Below the pieces are notes generated by a model, which was not told the origin of the DNA, did not search any database, and saw only the letters and a list, made by a program, of their open reading frames with translations. Of a stretch of 64,000 nucleotides of DNA, positions 16,600 through 24,431 are shown one piece after another (the first letter of the stretch is position 1; every line of letters starts with the position of its first letter). This stretch comes from Mesorhizobium sp. RMAD-H1 (GTDB lineage: Bacteria > Pseudomonadota > Alphaproteobacteria > Rhizobiales > Rhizobiaceae): contig NZ_JACHWN010000001.1 in assembly GCF_014191375.1 (NCBI RefSeq), positions 434,001 through 498,000 on the forward strand, written 5' to 3'. A program made the translations under genes and the position numbers.

Positions 16600-16773
16600 A
16601 TGATGGAAGACGAGATACGCGAGGCGATCGTCGCGGAGTTGCAGCGCCAGGCCGAAGCCGATCCGGCGCGGCTGCGCATTTCCACAGACGGCGACAAGCT
16701 GACGGCTGACGGCGAAATCGATCTGGATGGGCTTGCCATGGCCATTGTCGGCGCCGTTGCCGGAGGCCCGTAG
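16600..16773 (+). CDS. Hypothetical 57-residue acidic protein
   Basis: A very small gene with a good ribosome site (GAGGAG seven bases before the first of two tandem ATG codons). The product is an acidic helix (MMEDEIREAIVAELQRQAE) followed by a short beta-like part (LRISTDGDKLTADGEIDLDGLAMAIVGA). No family is recognised. It follows 16342-16572 closely and could be in the same stress transcript. Confidence 0.6.
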   Translation: MMEDEIREAIVAELQRQAEADPARLRISTDGDKLTADGEIDLDGLAMAIVGAVAGGP

Positions 16774-16803
16774 GAAACCCTCTTCTTGCTTGGCCTTTCA
16801 CAC

Positions 16804-16828
16804 GGAACTTATGCGCTTCAGGACGATT
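16804..16828 (+). promoter_or_regulatory. EcfG-type promoter of the CBS-domain gene
   Basis: GGAAC (16804-16808) followed 18 bases later by TT (16827-16828) fits the RpoE2 consensus GGAAC-N18/19-TT, although the bases before TT are GA rather than CG. The CBS gene starts 36 bases downstream. Confidence 0.6.
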
Positions 16829-16863
16829 AGGGCCGCATGTCGCATAAGAAACGGGAGAGTGAG

Positions 16864-17292
16864 ATGCAGGTCCAGGAAATCATGACGCGCGGCGCCGAAG
16901 TTATCGATCCCAACACGACCATCCGGGACGCGGCCCGCAGAATGCGTGCGGATAATATCGGTGCGCTGCCGGTGGGCGAAAACGACCGGCTCATTGGCAT
17001 GGTCACCGATCGCGATATCGCCATGCGCGCCGTTGCCGAGGAACGTCCGGCTGGCAATACCACGGTGCGCGAGGTGATGTCGGAGCATGTCTATTACTGC
17101 TTCGAGGATCAGGACGTGGACGAGGTGGCTGAATATATGGCCGAACATCAGGTTCGCCGCCTGCCGATCCTGAACCGGGGCAAGCGTCTGGTCGGCGTCG
17201 TGGCGCTCGCCGATATCGCCCGCTCGGGAACGGATGCCGTGAAGACCGCGCTCGGTGGCATTTCCCAGCCGTCGGATCAGCCTCGTCACTGA
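16864..17292 (+). CDS. CBS-domain pair protein
   Basis: A 142-residue stand-alone Bateman module. Two CBS repeats are visible: VQEIMTRGAEVIDPNTTI...RLIGMVTDRDIAMRAV and VREVMSEHVYYC...LVGVVALADIA. Such modules bind adenosine nucleotides and act as sensors; no effector domain is attached, so the partner is unknown. ATG at 16864 was chosen for its GGGAGAG ribosome site, over an upstream ATG at 16837. A stress promoter candidate precedes it and a 10-bp hairpin follows. Confidence 0.9.
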   Translation: MQVQEIMTRGAEVIDPNTTIRDAARRMRADNIGALPVGENDRLIGMVTDRDIAMRAVAEERPAGNTTVREVMSEHVYYCFEDQDVDEVAEYMAEHQVRRLPILNRGKRLVGVVALADIARSGTDAVKTALGGISQPSDQPRH

Positions 17293-17319
17293 TCGCGGAC
17301 AATTCAGAAAATATACCTG

Positions 17320-17343
17320 CCGCACCTGAACGCTCAGGTGCGG
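17320..17343. terminator. Hairpin after CBS gene
   Basis: A perfect 10-bp stem (CCGCACCTGA / TCAGGTGCGG) with a 4-base ACGC loop lies 27 bases after the CBS stop codon. No T-run follows, so it is a probable but not typical terminator. Confidence 0.55.
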
Positions 17344-17478
17344 TCGTTGGTATGCCCGTTCAACAAAAAAATCCAACCCTGTCGGATTGCAGGCCGCTCG
17401 TTCGTCCTTGGCATGTGTGTCCACTTGCAGGAAGGGCTGAGTGTGCCAAACTGCGATCAGCAATCTGGAGGAAATATC

Positions 17479-17832
17479 ATGGCTTATGTCGATGGTTTTG
17501 TTTTGGCGGTGCCGAAGGCAAACCGCGAGGCTTTCAAAAGGCTTGCGGAGGATGCGGCGGTGGTCTTCAAGGAACATGGCGCGTTGAGCGTCATCGAGTG
17601 CTGGGGCGACGACGTGCCGGACGGCGAAGTCACCTCGTTTCCCATGGCCGTCAAATGCCAACCGGACGAGGTTGTGTGCTTCTCCTGGATCGTCTGGCCT
17701 TCGCGCGAGGTCCGCGATGCCGGAAACCAGAAGGTAATGGAAGACCCGCGCATGAAAATGCCTGACGGTGACGCGCCGTTCGATGGCAAGCGCATGATCT
17801 ATGGCGGCTTCGAGGTGCTCGTCGAACGCTGA
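17479..17832 (+). CDS. DUF1428 family protein
   Basis: A 117-residue protein of the DUF1428 (dimeric alpha/beta barrel-like) family: MAYVDGFVLAVPKANREAF, then VIECWGDDVPDG, FSWIVWPSREVRD and a closing GKRMIYGGFEVLVE. E. coli YbaA is a comparable protein. No function is established. The start has GGAGGAAA upstream. The gene stands alone between two hairpins. Confidence 0.9.
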   Translation: MAYVDGFVLAVPKANREAFKRLAEDAAVVFKEHGALSVIECWGDDVPDGEVTSFPMAVKCQPDEVVCFSWIVWPSREVRDAGNQKVMEDPRMKMPDGDAPFDGKRMIYGGFEVLVER

Positions 17833-17878
17833 CCCGATCAGAAACCTGGCCGGATCTTCCCGATCGGCCATGGTTATC

Positions 17879-17904
17879 GCATGGTTCCGGCGCAGGAACC
17901 ATGC
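17879..17904. terminator. Hairpin after DUF1428 gene
   Basis: A perfect 10-bp stem (GCATGGTTCC / GGAACCATGC) with loop GGCGCA, 46 bases after the DUF1428 stop and 35 before the SDR start. No strong T-run. The right arm contains GGAACC but has no matching -10, so it is not called a stress promoter. Confidence 0.45.
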
Positions 17905-17939
17905 GTTTATGAGTTCCACGGGAGCAGAGTGAGATCACC

Positions 17940-18824
17940 ATGACAGCGGCTACCAGCGCAACGGACGGCGTTTCCATATCCGCAGCCTTTGCCCCCGGAA
18001 ATGTTGCCGTCGTCACCGGCGCGGCCTCCGGCATCGGGCTTGCTGTGGCCAAGCGCTTTGCCGGTTTCGGCATGAGGGTCGTGCTCGCCGACCGCAATGT
18101 CGAAACCCTTGCCAAGGCCGCCGATGACGTCGCTGCTGCGGCGCAAGAGGGTTCGGCCCATGTCATGGCGATTGCGACCGATGTCGGAGACAGGGCCTCA
18201 TTGCGGGCGCTGGAGGAGCAGGTGCGCCGGACATGGGGCAAGGTGCATGTGCTGATGAACAATGCCGGCATCCAGCCCGGCAGTGCCATCTTCGGCCCAC
18301 AGGATAACTGGGATTCCGTGCTGCGCGTGAATCTGGGTGGCGTCATCGACGGCACGCGCATCTTCGTGCCCGAGATGATCGAGCATGGCGAACCCGCGCT
18401 CGTCATTAACACCGGTTCCAAGCAGGGCATCACCACGCCTCCGGGCGATCCGGCCTATAATGTCTCGAAGTCGGGTGTGAAAACCTTCACGGAAGCCCTG
18501 CAGCACGAATTGCGCAACCGCGAGAACTGCCGGGTTGCCGCCCACCTGCTGATCCCCGGCTTCGTCTTCACACCGCTTGCGGCCGGTGGCCGGACGGAAA
18601 GGCCTGCCGGCGCCTGGACGCCGGAGCAGACGGTGGAATTCATGCTGCAAAGGCTGGGGGAGGGCGACTTCTACATATTGTGCCCCGACAATGACGTGCC
18701 TCGCGAGCTCGATGAAAAGCGCATTCGCTGGGCCGCCGACGATATCGTGCTCAACCGTCCGCCGCTCTCGCGCTGGCACAAGGACTATGCAGAAGCCTTC
18801 AGGGCTTTCGTCGAAAAGGAATGA
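17940..18824 (+). CDS. Short-chain dehydrogenase/reductase
   Basis: A 294-residue SDR. Cofactor motif TGAASGIG, NNAG motif, catalytic Ser in INTGSKQGI and Y-x-x-x-K in AYNVSKSG are all visible. The C-terminal third lacks the GG ending of FabG-like enzymes and instead contains YILCPDNDVPRELDEKR, seen in a subgroup of SDRs of unknown substrate. The preference for NADP or NAD cannot be told by eye. Start ATG 17940 is preceded by GGGAGCAGAGTGAG. It is followed by the anti-SD RNA array on the opposite strand. Confidence 0.88.
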   Translation: MTAATSATDGVSISAAFAPGNVAVVTGAASGIGLAVAKRFAGFGMRVVLADRNVETLAKAADDVAAAAQEGSAHVMAIATDVGDRASLRALEEQVRRTWGKVHVLMNNAGIQPGSAIFGPQDNWDSVLRVNLGGVIDGTRIFVPEMIEHGEPALVINTGSKQGITTPPGDPAYNVSKSGVKTFTEALQHELRNRENCRVAAHLLIPGFVFTPLAAGGRTERPAGAWTPEQTVEFMLQRLGEGDFYILCPDNDVPRELDEKRIRWAADDIVLNRPPLSRWHKDYAEAFRAFVEKE

Positions 18825-18879
18825 TGCGTCCTCTCTAGCTTTGCCGCAGGCATTCGCGAACCAGCGAAGCTAAAGCCCA

Positions 18880-18998
18880 AAAAACAACACCCGCCGCGGG
18901 AGGAGGTGCGGCGGGTGCTATTTGTAAAGACCGGCTGGGAGGAGGAGGTGCCGGTCTTTTATCGCAGGGGTCTGGGAGGAGGAGTGACCCCGGCGATA
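18880..18998 (-). ncRNA. Cuckoo-type RNA array: three hairpins with anti-SD loops
   Basis: Three perfect or near-perfect stem-loops in tandem, each with a loop that reads CCTCCTCCC on the minus strand. The stems are 18961-18972/18986-18997, 18926-18935/18950-18959 (10 bp, perfect) and 18888-18897/18908-18917 (10 bp, perfect). The last one is followed on the minus strand by TTGTTTTTTGGG, so it doubles as an intrinsic terminator. The loop motif is complementary to the Shine-Dalgarno core. This is the architecture of cuckoo/CcsR RNAs, which in Rhodobacter are co-transcribed downstream of a DUF1127 gene, exactly as found here. The strand is assigned from the terminator T-run and the upstream DUF1127 gene. 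Confidence 0.85.
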
Positions 18999-19068
18999 TC
19001 TCTCAAAACTTTTTCAGGCATATCCCCGAAAAGTTGCAGACCTTTCGGTTTGGATCATGCGGTCGAAC

Positions 19069-19215
19069 TTAGCGCGAAACTGCCTTGCGGGCGACGTAGG
19101 GGATTTCGGCCGGGAGGATGCCGAGATCGTTCAGTTCGCGGGCCGACAGGCGGCTCAGTTCGTTTACGGTAGCGCGGTAACGGCGCCAGTTATTGTAGGA
19201 GCGGATCAGGTTCAT
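19069..19215 (-). CDS. DUF1127 small arginine-rich protein
   Basis: A 48-residue gene. The product MNLIRSYNNWRRYRATVNEL, then SRLSARELNDLGILPAEIPYV, is a complete YjiS-like DUF1127 domain. Such proteins are RNA-binding or regulatory in alphaproteobacteria; CcaF1 of Rhodobacter affects maturation of its downstream CcsR RNAs. The ribosome site AGGTGAGAG stands just before the ATG at 19215. The cuckoo-type hairpins begin 71 bases after its stop codon on the same strand, supporting one transcript with RNA processing. Confidence 0.92.
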   Translation of the reverse strand: MNLIRSYNNWRRYRATVNELSRLSARELNDLGILPAEIPYVARKAVSR

Positions 19216-19456
19216 TTCTCTCACCTAGACACATCGTTTGTTCTTGTTACGGGCAGCATATAATCTCGCACTGCGAAAAGGTGCAGAGACAAATTTGCAT
19301 GGCTGCCTTGCAAGAAACGTTGGGATGCCTCTGTTTTCCGGCCTTTTTTCGCCATCTTCGCTCGGCCCCGCCCCATTTTGCGGTGCAACAGCGGCGGCGG
19401 CGCCATGATCGCGCCAAATCCGTTACTTCTGCTCGGCACAGCTCGGAAATAAAGGC

Positions 19457-19574
19457 AAAAAAAGAGCCGGACTTCATGAAAGCCCGGCTTCAAGTTGTGA
19501 AGGTGCCCATCGGGCAAAACCTCCAGAGGGGAACACTTGCAGGGCGCAATGGGAGGAGACGCGCCTGCAAGTGA
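19457..19574 (-). ncRNA. Alpha-r14/NfeR1-like anti-SD small RNA
   Basis: A minus-strand transcript of about 118 bases is predicted. Its first stem pairs 19561-19573 with 19534-19547 (one bulge) and presents the loop GTCTCCTCCCATT, an exposed CTCCTCCC anti-SD motif. A small TGCCC/GGGCA hairpin follows at 19504-19516. It ends in a strong terminator stem (19464-19492) with seven T residues. Length, three-hairpin layout and the anti-SD loop fit the alpha-r14 family (Sinorhizobium NfeR1, about 123 nt), which silences many transport mRNAs. The family assignment is from memory of its architecture; the existence of a structured sRNA is better supported than its name. Confidence 0.7.
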
Positions 19575-19578
19575 CACT

Positions 19579-19607
19579 GATATGGATGAGCGCCTCGCCG
19601 TCTTCAA
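19579..19607 (-). promoter_or_regulatory. Sigma70-type promoter of the sRNA
   Basis: On the minus strand: TTGAAG (19607-19602), a 17-base spacer, CATATC (19584-19579). This predicts a transcript start near 19572-19573, which coincides with the first base pair of the 5' hairpin, as expected for a compact sRNA. Confidence 0.55.
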
Positions 19608-19738
19608 CCCCCTGGATCGAAAAATTTTGACCGTCCTGACAAAAAAATTTGCCGGCATGATCGGTCTCCGGGTCACCATCGTGAGTTGCGGTATTTCATG
19701 TGCCGGTAGCCGCTGCTGTAAGAAGAAGAAATGCCTGG

Positions 19739-19864
19739 ATGCGCGGCGCGTCGGATTATAATTTGGATGACGGCAATAAGTGGGTATTCAAGGTCAGGAA
19801 TTACGGCCGGACTTTCGATGAAGTATACATTCTCGATCTCCTGATTATGGAGTTAATATTCTAG
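19739..19864 (+). CDS. Possible 41-residue ORF in AT-rich DNA
   Basis: A short frame MRGASDYNLDDGNKWVFKV... ending LLIMELIF lies in AT-rich intergenic DNA between the sRNA and efeU. Composition looks protein-like (DDGNKWVFKVRNYGRTFDEV), but there is no clear ribosome site and the end is abrupt, so it may be a gene remnant. The rest of 19616-20146 contains the Irr box and the efe leader and no other convincing gene. Confidence 0.25.
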   Translation: MRGASDYNLDDGNKWVFKVRNYGRTFDEVYILDLLIMELIF

Positions 19865-19948
19865 AACTTATGCATGTTTATTGAATCTATATTATAGCTT
19901 CAGAAAGCTGCTCTATTCGATTGGAATAATTCAATTGATTGCTTTTAC

Positions 19949-19965
19949 TTTAGAGGCCTTCTAAA
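19949..19965. promoter_or_regulatory. Irr box (iron control element) upstream of efeUOB
   Basis: TTTAGAGGCCTTCTAAA differs by one base from the rhizobial ICE/Irr consensus TTTAGAA-N3-TTCTAAA and is an almost perfect palindrome. It lies 181 bases before efeU. Irr acts when haem/iron is scarce, either as repressor or activator depending on position. Placement in front of an iron uptake operon makes control by iron likely. Confidence 0.8.
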
Positions 19966-20146
19966 TTTTGGCAATTTAAGCAGATCATGTGCAATTTTCT
20001 TGCAGCGGCACTCCACGACCGCTAAAGGTGACAAAAATGCGAAGGGTTCGCACGCCAAGGCGGACAGGTTGCATCAGCCCCGGTCGGGATTGGCCATGGC
20101 TGCGGATGCTTACGGCTTTGGCCTGCGTGGCCACCGATAGATCGAT

Positions 20147-20989
20147 ATGCTCGTACCTTTTCTCATCATGCTTCGCGAGGGTGTTGAGGCGGCCCTGATC
20201 GTCGGCATCATCGCGAGCTATCTCCGGCAGACCGGGCGCGGTGCCTGGATGCCTGTCGTCTGGATCGGCATCCTTCTTGCTCTTGCCCTGTCGCTCGCCG
20301 TCGGCGCAGTGCTGCAGTTCGCCAGCGCCGAATTCCCGCAGAAGGCGCAGGAGCTTTTCGAGGCGGTGATCGGCATCATCGCTGTCTGTGTGTTGACCTC
20401 GATGGTCTTCTGGATGCGCAAGGCCGCCCGCTCCATCAAGGCCGAGTTGCATCATTCCATTGATGCCGCCTTCGAGACCTCCACCAACAAGGGGCTGGGG
20501 CTCGTCCTCATGGTGTTCTTCGCCGTCGCGCGTGAAGGATTGGAGTCGGTCTTCTTCCTGCTCGCCGCTTTCCAGCAGAGCGACGGCGTGGCCGCGCCTC
20601 TTGGCGCGCTTCTGGGCGTCCTCGCGGCGATCGCCATTGGCTATGGCATCTATATCGGCGGGCTGAAGCTCAATCTGCGCCGCTTCTTCCGCTGGACCGG
20701 CGTGTTCATCCTCTTCGTCGCCGCCGGCATCTTGGCCAATTCCGTCAAGGCGCTGCATGAGGCGGGCCTCTGGAATCATTGGCAGACCGTCGTCTTCGAC
20801 ATGAGCGGTGCCCTTCCGCTCGACAGTCCGCTCGGCTCGCTGCTCTCCGGTATGTTCGGCTATATCGACACGCCCACGGTCAGCGAACTCCTGGCCTATC
20901 TGGCGTTCATCATCCCAGCGCTCTTCCTCTTCCTGTCGCCGTCTCCGGCGAGCCAGCCGAAGGCGGCGGGCGCCGGACAGGGTTCTTGA
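20147..20989 (+). CDS. efeU: Ferrous/ferric iron permease EfeU (FTR1 family)
   Basis: A 280-residue inner-membrane iron permease with about seven helices. The two REGLE-type iron motifs of the FTR1 family are present as REGVEAALIV (near residue 10) and REGLESVFF (near 127). The gene is intact, unlike the frameshifted E. coli K-12 copy. It is the first gene of efeU-efeO-efeB plus an extra M75 gene; spacing to efeO is 18 bases. The Irr box at 19949-19965 suggests iron control. The C-terminal tail is Ser/Pro/Ala-rich. Confidence 0.96.
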   Translation: MLVPFLIMLREGVEAALIVGIIASYLRQTGRGAWMPVVWIGILLALALSLAVGAVLQFASAEFPQKAQELFEAVIGIIAVCVLTSMVFWMRKAARSIKAELHHSIDAAFETSTNKGLGLVLMVFFAVAREGLESVFFLLAAFQQSDGVAAPLGALLGVLAAIAIGYGIYIGGLKLNLRRFFRWTGVFILFVAAGILANSVKALHEAGLWNHWQTVVFDMSGALPLDSPLGSLLSGMFGYIDTPTVSELLAYLAFIIPALFLFLSPSPASQPKAAGAGQGS

Positions 20990-21007
20990 GAAAGGTTTCG
21001 GCCGGAA

Positions 21008-22198
21008 ATGTCCCGAGATAAGACCACCGATCCCATGCCGCGCCTTGCCATGCGTATCGGCCTGGGCGCTGCCGTGCTGCTGCTGCTCGGCGCGGGTGCT
21101 GCGTTCTATTATGCCTCGCAGTTCCCCAGCAAGGCGCGCCGTGCCGCGGCCGGCAATGCGACTGTCGTCACCATCACCGGCCAGACCTGCGATCCGAACG
21201 AGCTGACGGTGCCTGCCGGGCGCGCCACCTTCGAGATCGTCAACAAATCCGACCGGGCGGTGGAATGGGAGATCCTCGACGGCGTCATGGTGGTCGAGGA
21301 GCGCGAGAATATCGCACCGGGCTTCAGCCAGACGCTGAACGCGCGGCTCGAGCCCGGCGAATACCAGATCACCTGCGGTCTCCTCAGCAATCCGCGCGGC
21401 AAGCTCGTCGTCACTCCGTCGGCGACGGCTTCGGCCGATGCCTCCCGGCCGCAATTGACCGCCTTCATCGGCGCGCTCGCCGAATACAAGCTCTACCTCG
21501 CCGCAGGCACCAATGATCTGGTGCAGGCGACGGGCGATCTCGCCGCCGCGGTCAAGGCGGGCAATCTCGATGAGGCGAAGCGGCTTTACGAGCCGGCGCG
21601 CGCGGCCTATGCACGCATCGCGCCGGTGTCGGAGGTCTTTGCCGATCTCGACGCTGCGATCGATGCCCGCGCCGATTATTTCGAGAAGCGCGAGGCCGAT
21701 CCGGCCTTCGGTGGCCTGCACAGGATCGAATACGGGCTCTTCGCGCAAAACAGCACTGGCGGGCTGGCGCCGGTCGCCGACAAGCTGGTCGCCGATGTCG
21801 CCACGCTGCAGGGGCGCATCCATGACATGCGCATTCCGCCGGAAAAGATGATCGGCGGCGCCGCTTCGCTGATCAACCGCTTCGCCACGGCGGCGCCGGG
21901 CCAGGAAGAGGACCGCTACGCCCATACCGATCTCGATTCCTTCTTCGCCAGTCTCGTCGGTGTGCGCAAGATCGTCGATCTCGTGCGCCCGGTGGCGATG
22001 AAGGCCAATGGCGATCTGATGAGCGCCATCGACAGGGATTTCGTGACCATCGGCGAGACGATGGATGCGCACAGGGCAGGGGACGGGTTCGTCGCCTATG
22101 ACAAGCTGGGCGCAGACGACAAGGCTGTTCTGAAGAAGCAGGCAGCACAGCTCGCCGACGATCTCAACAAGCTGCGTGACAGTCTGGGACTAAGCTGA
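21008..22198 (+). CDS. efeO: Iron uptake periplasmic protein EfeO (cupredoxin + M75)
   Basis: A 396-residue protein: an N-terminal hydrophobic segment (signal or anchor, LGAAVLLLLGAGAAFYY) is followed by a cupredoxin-like domain (about 45-140, including TCDPNELTVPAG and EPGEYQITCGLL). The C-terminal M75/imelysin-like domain (about 150-396) has the HRIEYGLF segment carrying the HxxE metal motif, and READPAFGG upstream. In the Efe system it binds iron in the periplasm and delivers it to EfeU. The stop overlaps the efeB start (TGATG). It is the full two-domain form, in contrast to the shorter M75-only gene at 23546. Confidence 0.95.
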   Translation: MSRDKTTDPMPRLAMRIGLGAAVLLLLGAGAAFYYASQFPSKARRAAAGNATVVTITGQTCDPNELTVPAGRATFEIVNKSDRAVEWEILDGVMVVEERENIAPGFSQTLNARLEPGEYQITCGLLSNPRGKLVVTPSATASADASRPQLTAFIGALAEYKLYLAAGTNDLVQATGDLAAAVKAGNLDEAKRLYEPARAAYARIAPVSEVFADLDAAIDARADYFEKREADPAFGGLHRIEYGLFAQNSTGGLAPVADKLVADVATLQGRIHDMRIPPEKMIGGAASLINRFATAAPGQEEDRYAHTDLDSFFASLVGVRKIVDLVRPVAMKANGDLMSAIDRDFVTIGETMDAHRAGDGFVAYDKLGADDKAVLKKQAAQLADDLNKLRDSLGLS

Positions 22199-23517
22199 TG
22201 CCAAACGACAAGAAAACGCACGATCCGAATGCGCCGGCCTCTCCGGCCAGGCGCAAGCTTCTTATCGGCGCCGGCGCCGGGGCAATTGCCGTTGCCGGCG
22301 GAATGACGTCCCAAGGCGCGGTGGCGATGTCGAATGACAGCGTGACCAACGCGCCGGAAAGCGACAGGACGCAGGAGCGCCAGTCATTCTATGGCCTGCA
22401 CCAGCCCGGCATCGTCACGCCGCGCCCGGCCGCCGGCATGGTCGCCGCATTCGATGTGCTGGCGCGCGACCGGACGCAACTGGAACAGCTCCTGCGCACG
22501 CTGACCGAGCGTGTCGCCTTTCTCATGCAGGGCGGCCGGGTGCCGGAGCTCGATCCGAAATTTCCGCCGGCGGATTCCGGCATCCTCGGGCCCGATGTCT
22601 TCCCCGACAATCTTACCGTCACCGCGGCGCTCGGCGCCTCCATGTTCGACGACCGCTTCGGCCTGAAGCCCGTCAGGCCGCTGCGTCTTGCCCGCATGGA
22701 GGGTTTCCCCAACGATGCGCTGGAAAAGGAGCTCTGCCATGGCGATCTCCTGCTGCAGTTCTGCTCCAACACGCCCGATACCAACATCCACGCGCTGCGC
22801 GATATCGTGAAGAACACGCCGGGACAGTTGCTCCTGCGCTGGAAGCAGGAAGGCTCGGTTCCCGTCCAGCCGCCGCATTCGGCCAAGGCCAAGGAGAGCG
22901 CACGCAATTTCCTCGGCTTCCGCGACGGTTCGGCCAACCCGGATCCGTCCGATGAAGCGCTGATGAACCGTATCGTCTGGGTGCAGCCGGAGAGCGACGA
23001 GCCGGATTGGGCCGCGCACGGTTCCTATCAGGTGGTGCGCATCATCCGCAATTTCGTCGAGCGCTGGGACCGCACGCCGCTGCAGGAGCAGGAGGCGATC
23101 TTCGGCCGCAGGAAGGACAGCGGTGCGCCTTTCGACGGCAGGACGGAAGCAGACGTACCCGACTACGCCGCCGATCCCGAAGGCAAGGTCACGCCGCTCG
23201 ACGCGCATATCCGCCTTGCCAATCCGCGTGGTCCCGACGCGGAACAGCACCTCATCCTGCGCCGTCCGTTCAACTATTCCAACGGCATCAGCAAATCCGG
23301 CCAACTGGAGATGGGACTTCTGTTCATCGCCTTCCAGGCGGATCTGGAAAAGGGCTTTATCACCGTCCAGAACCGGCTCAATGGCGAGCCGCTGGAGGAA
23401 TATATCAAGCCCATCGGCGGCGGCTTCTTCTTCGCGCTGCCCGGCGTGAGAAACGAAAAGGATTTTCTCGGCCGCACGCTGCTCGAAGCGAGCGGCCCGC
23501 AGAATGCACGGGGTTAA
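22198..23517 (+). CDS. efeB: Deferrochelatase/Dyp-type haem peroxidase EfeB
   Basis: A 439-residue periplasmic haem protein. A twin-arginine signal is seen ([21 protein letters not shown]), so export is probably through Tat with haem bound. The Dyp-peroxidase motif GFRDGSANP (GxxDG) and the region [19 protein letters not shown], with the likely proximal His, are present. EfeB is proposed to oxidise ferrous iron or extract iron from haem for EfeO/EfeU. Start ATG overlaps the efeO stop. The length and order match efeUOB operons. Confidence 0.96.
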   Translation: MPNDKKTHDPNAPASPARRKLLIGAGAGAIAVAGGMTSQGAVAMSNDSVTNAPESDRTQERQSFYGLHQPGIVTPRPAAGMVAAFDVLARDRTQLEQLLRTLTERVAFLMQGGRVPELDPKFPPADSGILGPDVFPDNLTVTAALGASMFDDRFGLKPVRPLRLARMEGFPNDALEKELCHGDLLLQFCSNTPDTNIHALRDIVKNTPGQLLLRWKQEGSVPVQPPHSAKAKESARNFLGFRDGSANPDPSDEALMNRIVWVQPESDEPDWAAHGSYQVVRIIRNFVERWDRTPLQEQEAIFGRRKDSGAPFDGRTEADVPDYAADPEGKVTPLDAHIRLANPRGPDAEQHLILRRPFNYSNGISKSGQLEMGLLFIAFQADLEKGFITVQNRLNGEPLEEYIKPIGGGFFFALPGVRNEKDFLGRTLLEASGPQNARG

Positions 23518-23545
23518 GTCAGATTATCTTTGGAGAGGACATCAT

Positions 23546-24367
23546 ATGAAAATTCGCCTTTTAGCCTCGGTCTGCGTACTGGCGTTCGCAACCGCTCTCA
23601 GCCCGGCACGCGCCGAGGTCTCGCCGCTCGATCTCGTCCAGCCGATCGCCGACTACAAGCTTTATGTGCAGGAAAATCTCGATCTCTTGGTCAAGGACAC
23701 GAAGGCCTTTACCGACGCCGTCAAGGCGGGGGACCTTGAAAAGGCCAAGGCGCTCTACGCGCCTTCCCGCATGCCTTATGAAAAGATCGAGCCCATAGCC
23801 GAGCTCTTCGCCGATCTCGACGCCTCGATCGACTCGCGCGCCGATGACCATGAACAGGGCGAGAAATCGGAGGATTTCATCGGTTTCCACCGCCTCGAAT
23901 ATGGTCTGTTCGCCCAGAATACGACCGAAGGTCTCGCTCCGATCGCCGACAAGCTTTATGCGGATGTCGTGGAACTGCAGAAGCGCGTCAAGGATCTGAC
24001 CGTCCCGCCGGAAAAGGTGGTGGGTGGTGCAGCCGCCCTTATGGAAGAGGTTGCCGCCAGCAAGATTTCCGGCGAGGAGGACCGCTACAGCCACACCGAT
24101 CTCTGGGATTTCCAGGCAAATGTCGATGGAGCCGAGAAGATCGTCGAGCTGGTCAAGCCGCTGGTCGAGAAGGAAAACCCGGATCTGATCAAGAAGGTGG
24201 AGGCGAATTTCGCCACCGTCGACGGCATCCTGGCCAAGTACAAGACGGCCAACGGCTTCGAGACATATGACAAGCTGACCGACGACGACCGCAAGGCGCT
24301 CGCCGGCCCGGTCACCGTGCTCGCCGAGGATCTCTCGACCCTGCGCGGTACGCTGGGACTGAATTGA
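23546..24367 (+). CDS. Second EfeO-like periplasmic M75 protein (no cupredoxin)
   Basis: A 273-residue protein with a cleavable signal peptide ([20 protein letters not shown], then ARA) directly followed by an M75/imelysin domain. It shares long identical or similar blocks with EfeO, including [35 protein letters not shown] and the final LRGTLGLN. It lacks the cupredoxin domain and so resembles EfeM/Algp7-type proteins. A tandem duplication of the efeO C-terminal half is the simplest origin. Start ATG 23546 has GGAGAGGAC upstream. A strong terminator follows. Confidence 0.92.
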   Translation: MKIRLLASVCVLAFATALSPARAEVSPLDLVQPIADYKLYVQENLDLLVKDTKAFTDAVKAGDLEKAKALYAPSRMPYEKIEPIAELFADLDASIDSRADDHEQGEKSEDFIGFHRLEYGLFAQNTTEGLAPIADKLYADVVELQKRVKDLTVPPEKVVGGAAALMEEVAASKISGEEDRYSHTDLWDFQANVDGAEKIVELVKPLVEKENPDLIKKVEANFATVDGILAKYKTANGFETYDKLTDDDRKALAGPVTVLAEDLSTLRGTLGLN

Positions 24368-24390
24368 AATTTCCATTTTCTTGAAAAGAA

Positions 24391-24424
24391 GCCGGGCGAA
24401 TTATTCACATTCGCCCGGTTTTTT
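24391..24424 (+). terminator. Intrinsic terminator of the efe operon
   Basis: A 9-bp GC-rich stem (CCGGGCGAA / TTCGCCCGG, 24392-24400 and 24410-24418) is followed by six T residues. It lies 24 bases after the last efe stop codon and 8 bases before the end of the convergent Lrp gene. Confidence 0.9.
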
Positions 24425-24431
24425 ACCCAAG

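Noticed and set aside
17895-17920. GGAACC in the right arm of the hairpin before the SDR at 17940
   Set aside because: No matching -10 at the right distance; the sequence is explained by the hairpin.
19985-22072. A 695-codon open frame on the minus strand opposite efeU and efeO
   Set aside because: It is the antisense shadow of high-GC efe genes, its amino acids are Arg/Gly/Asp/His-rich with no family motif, and the efe proteins match their families in full.
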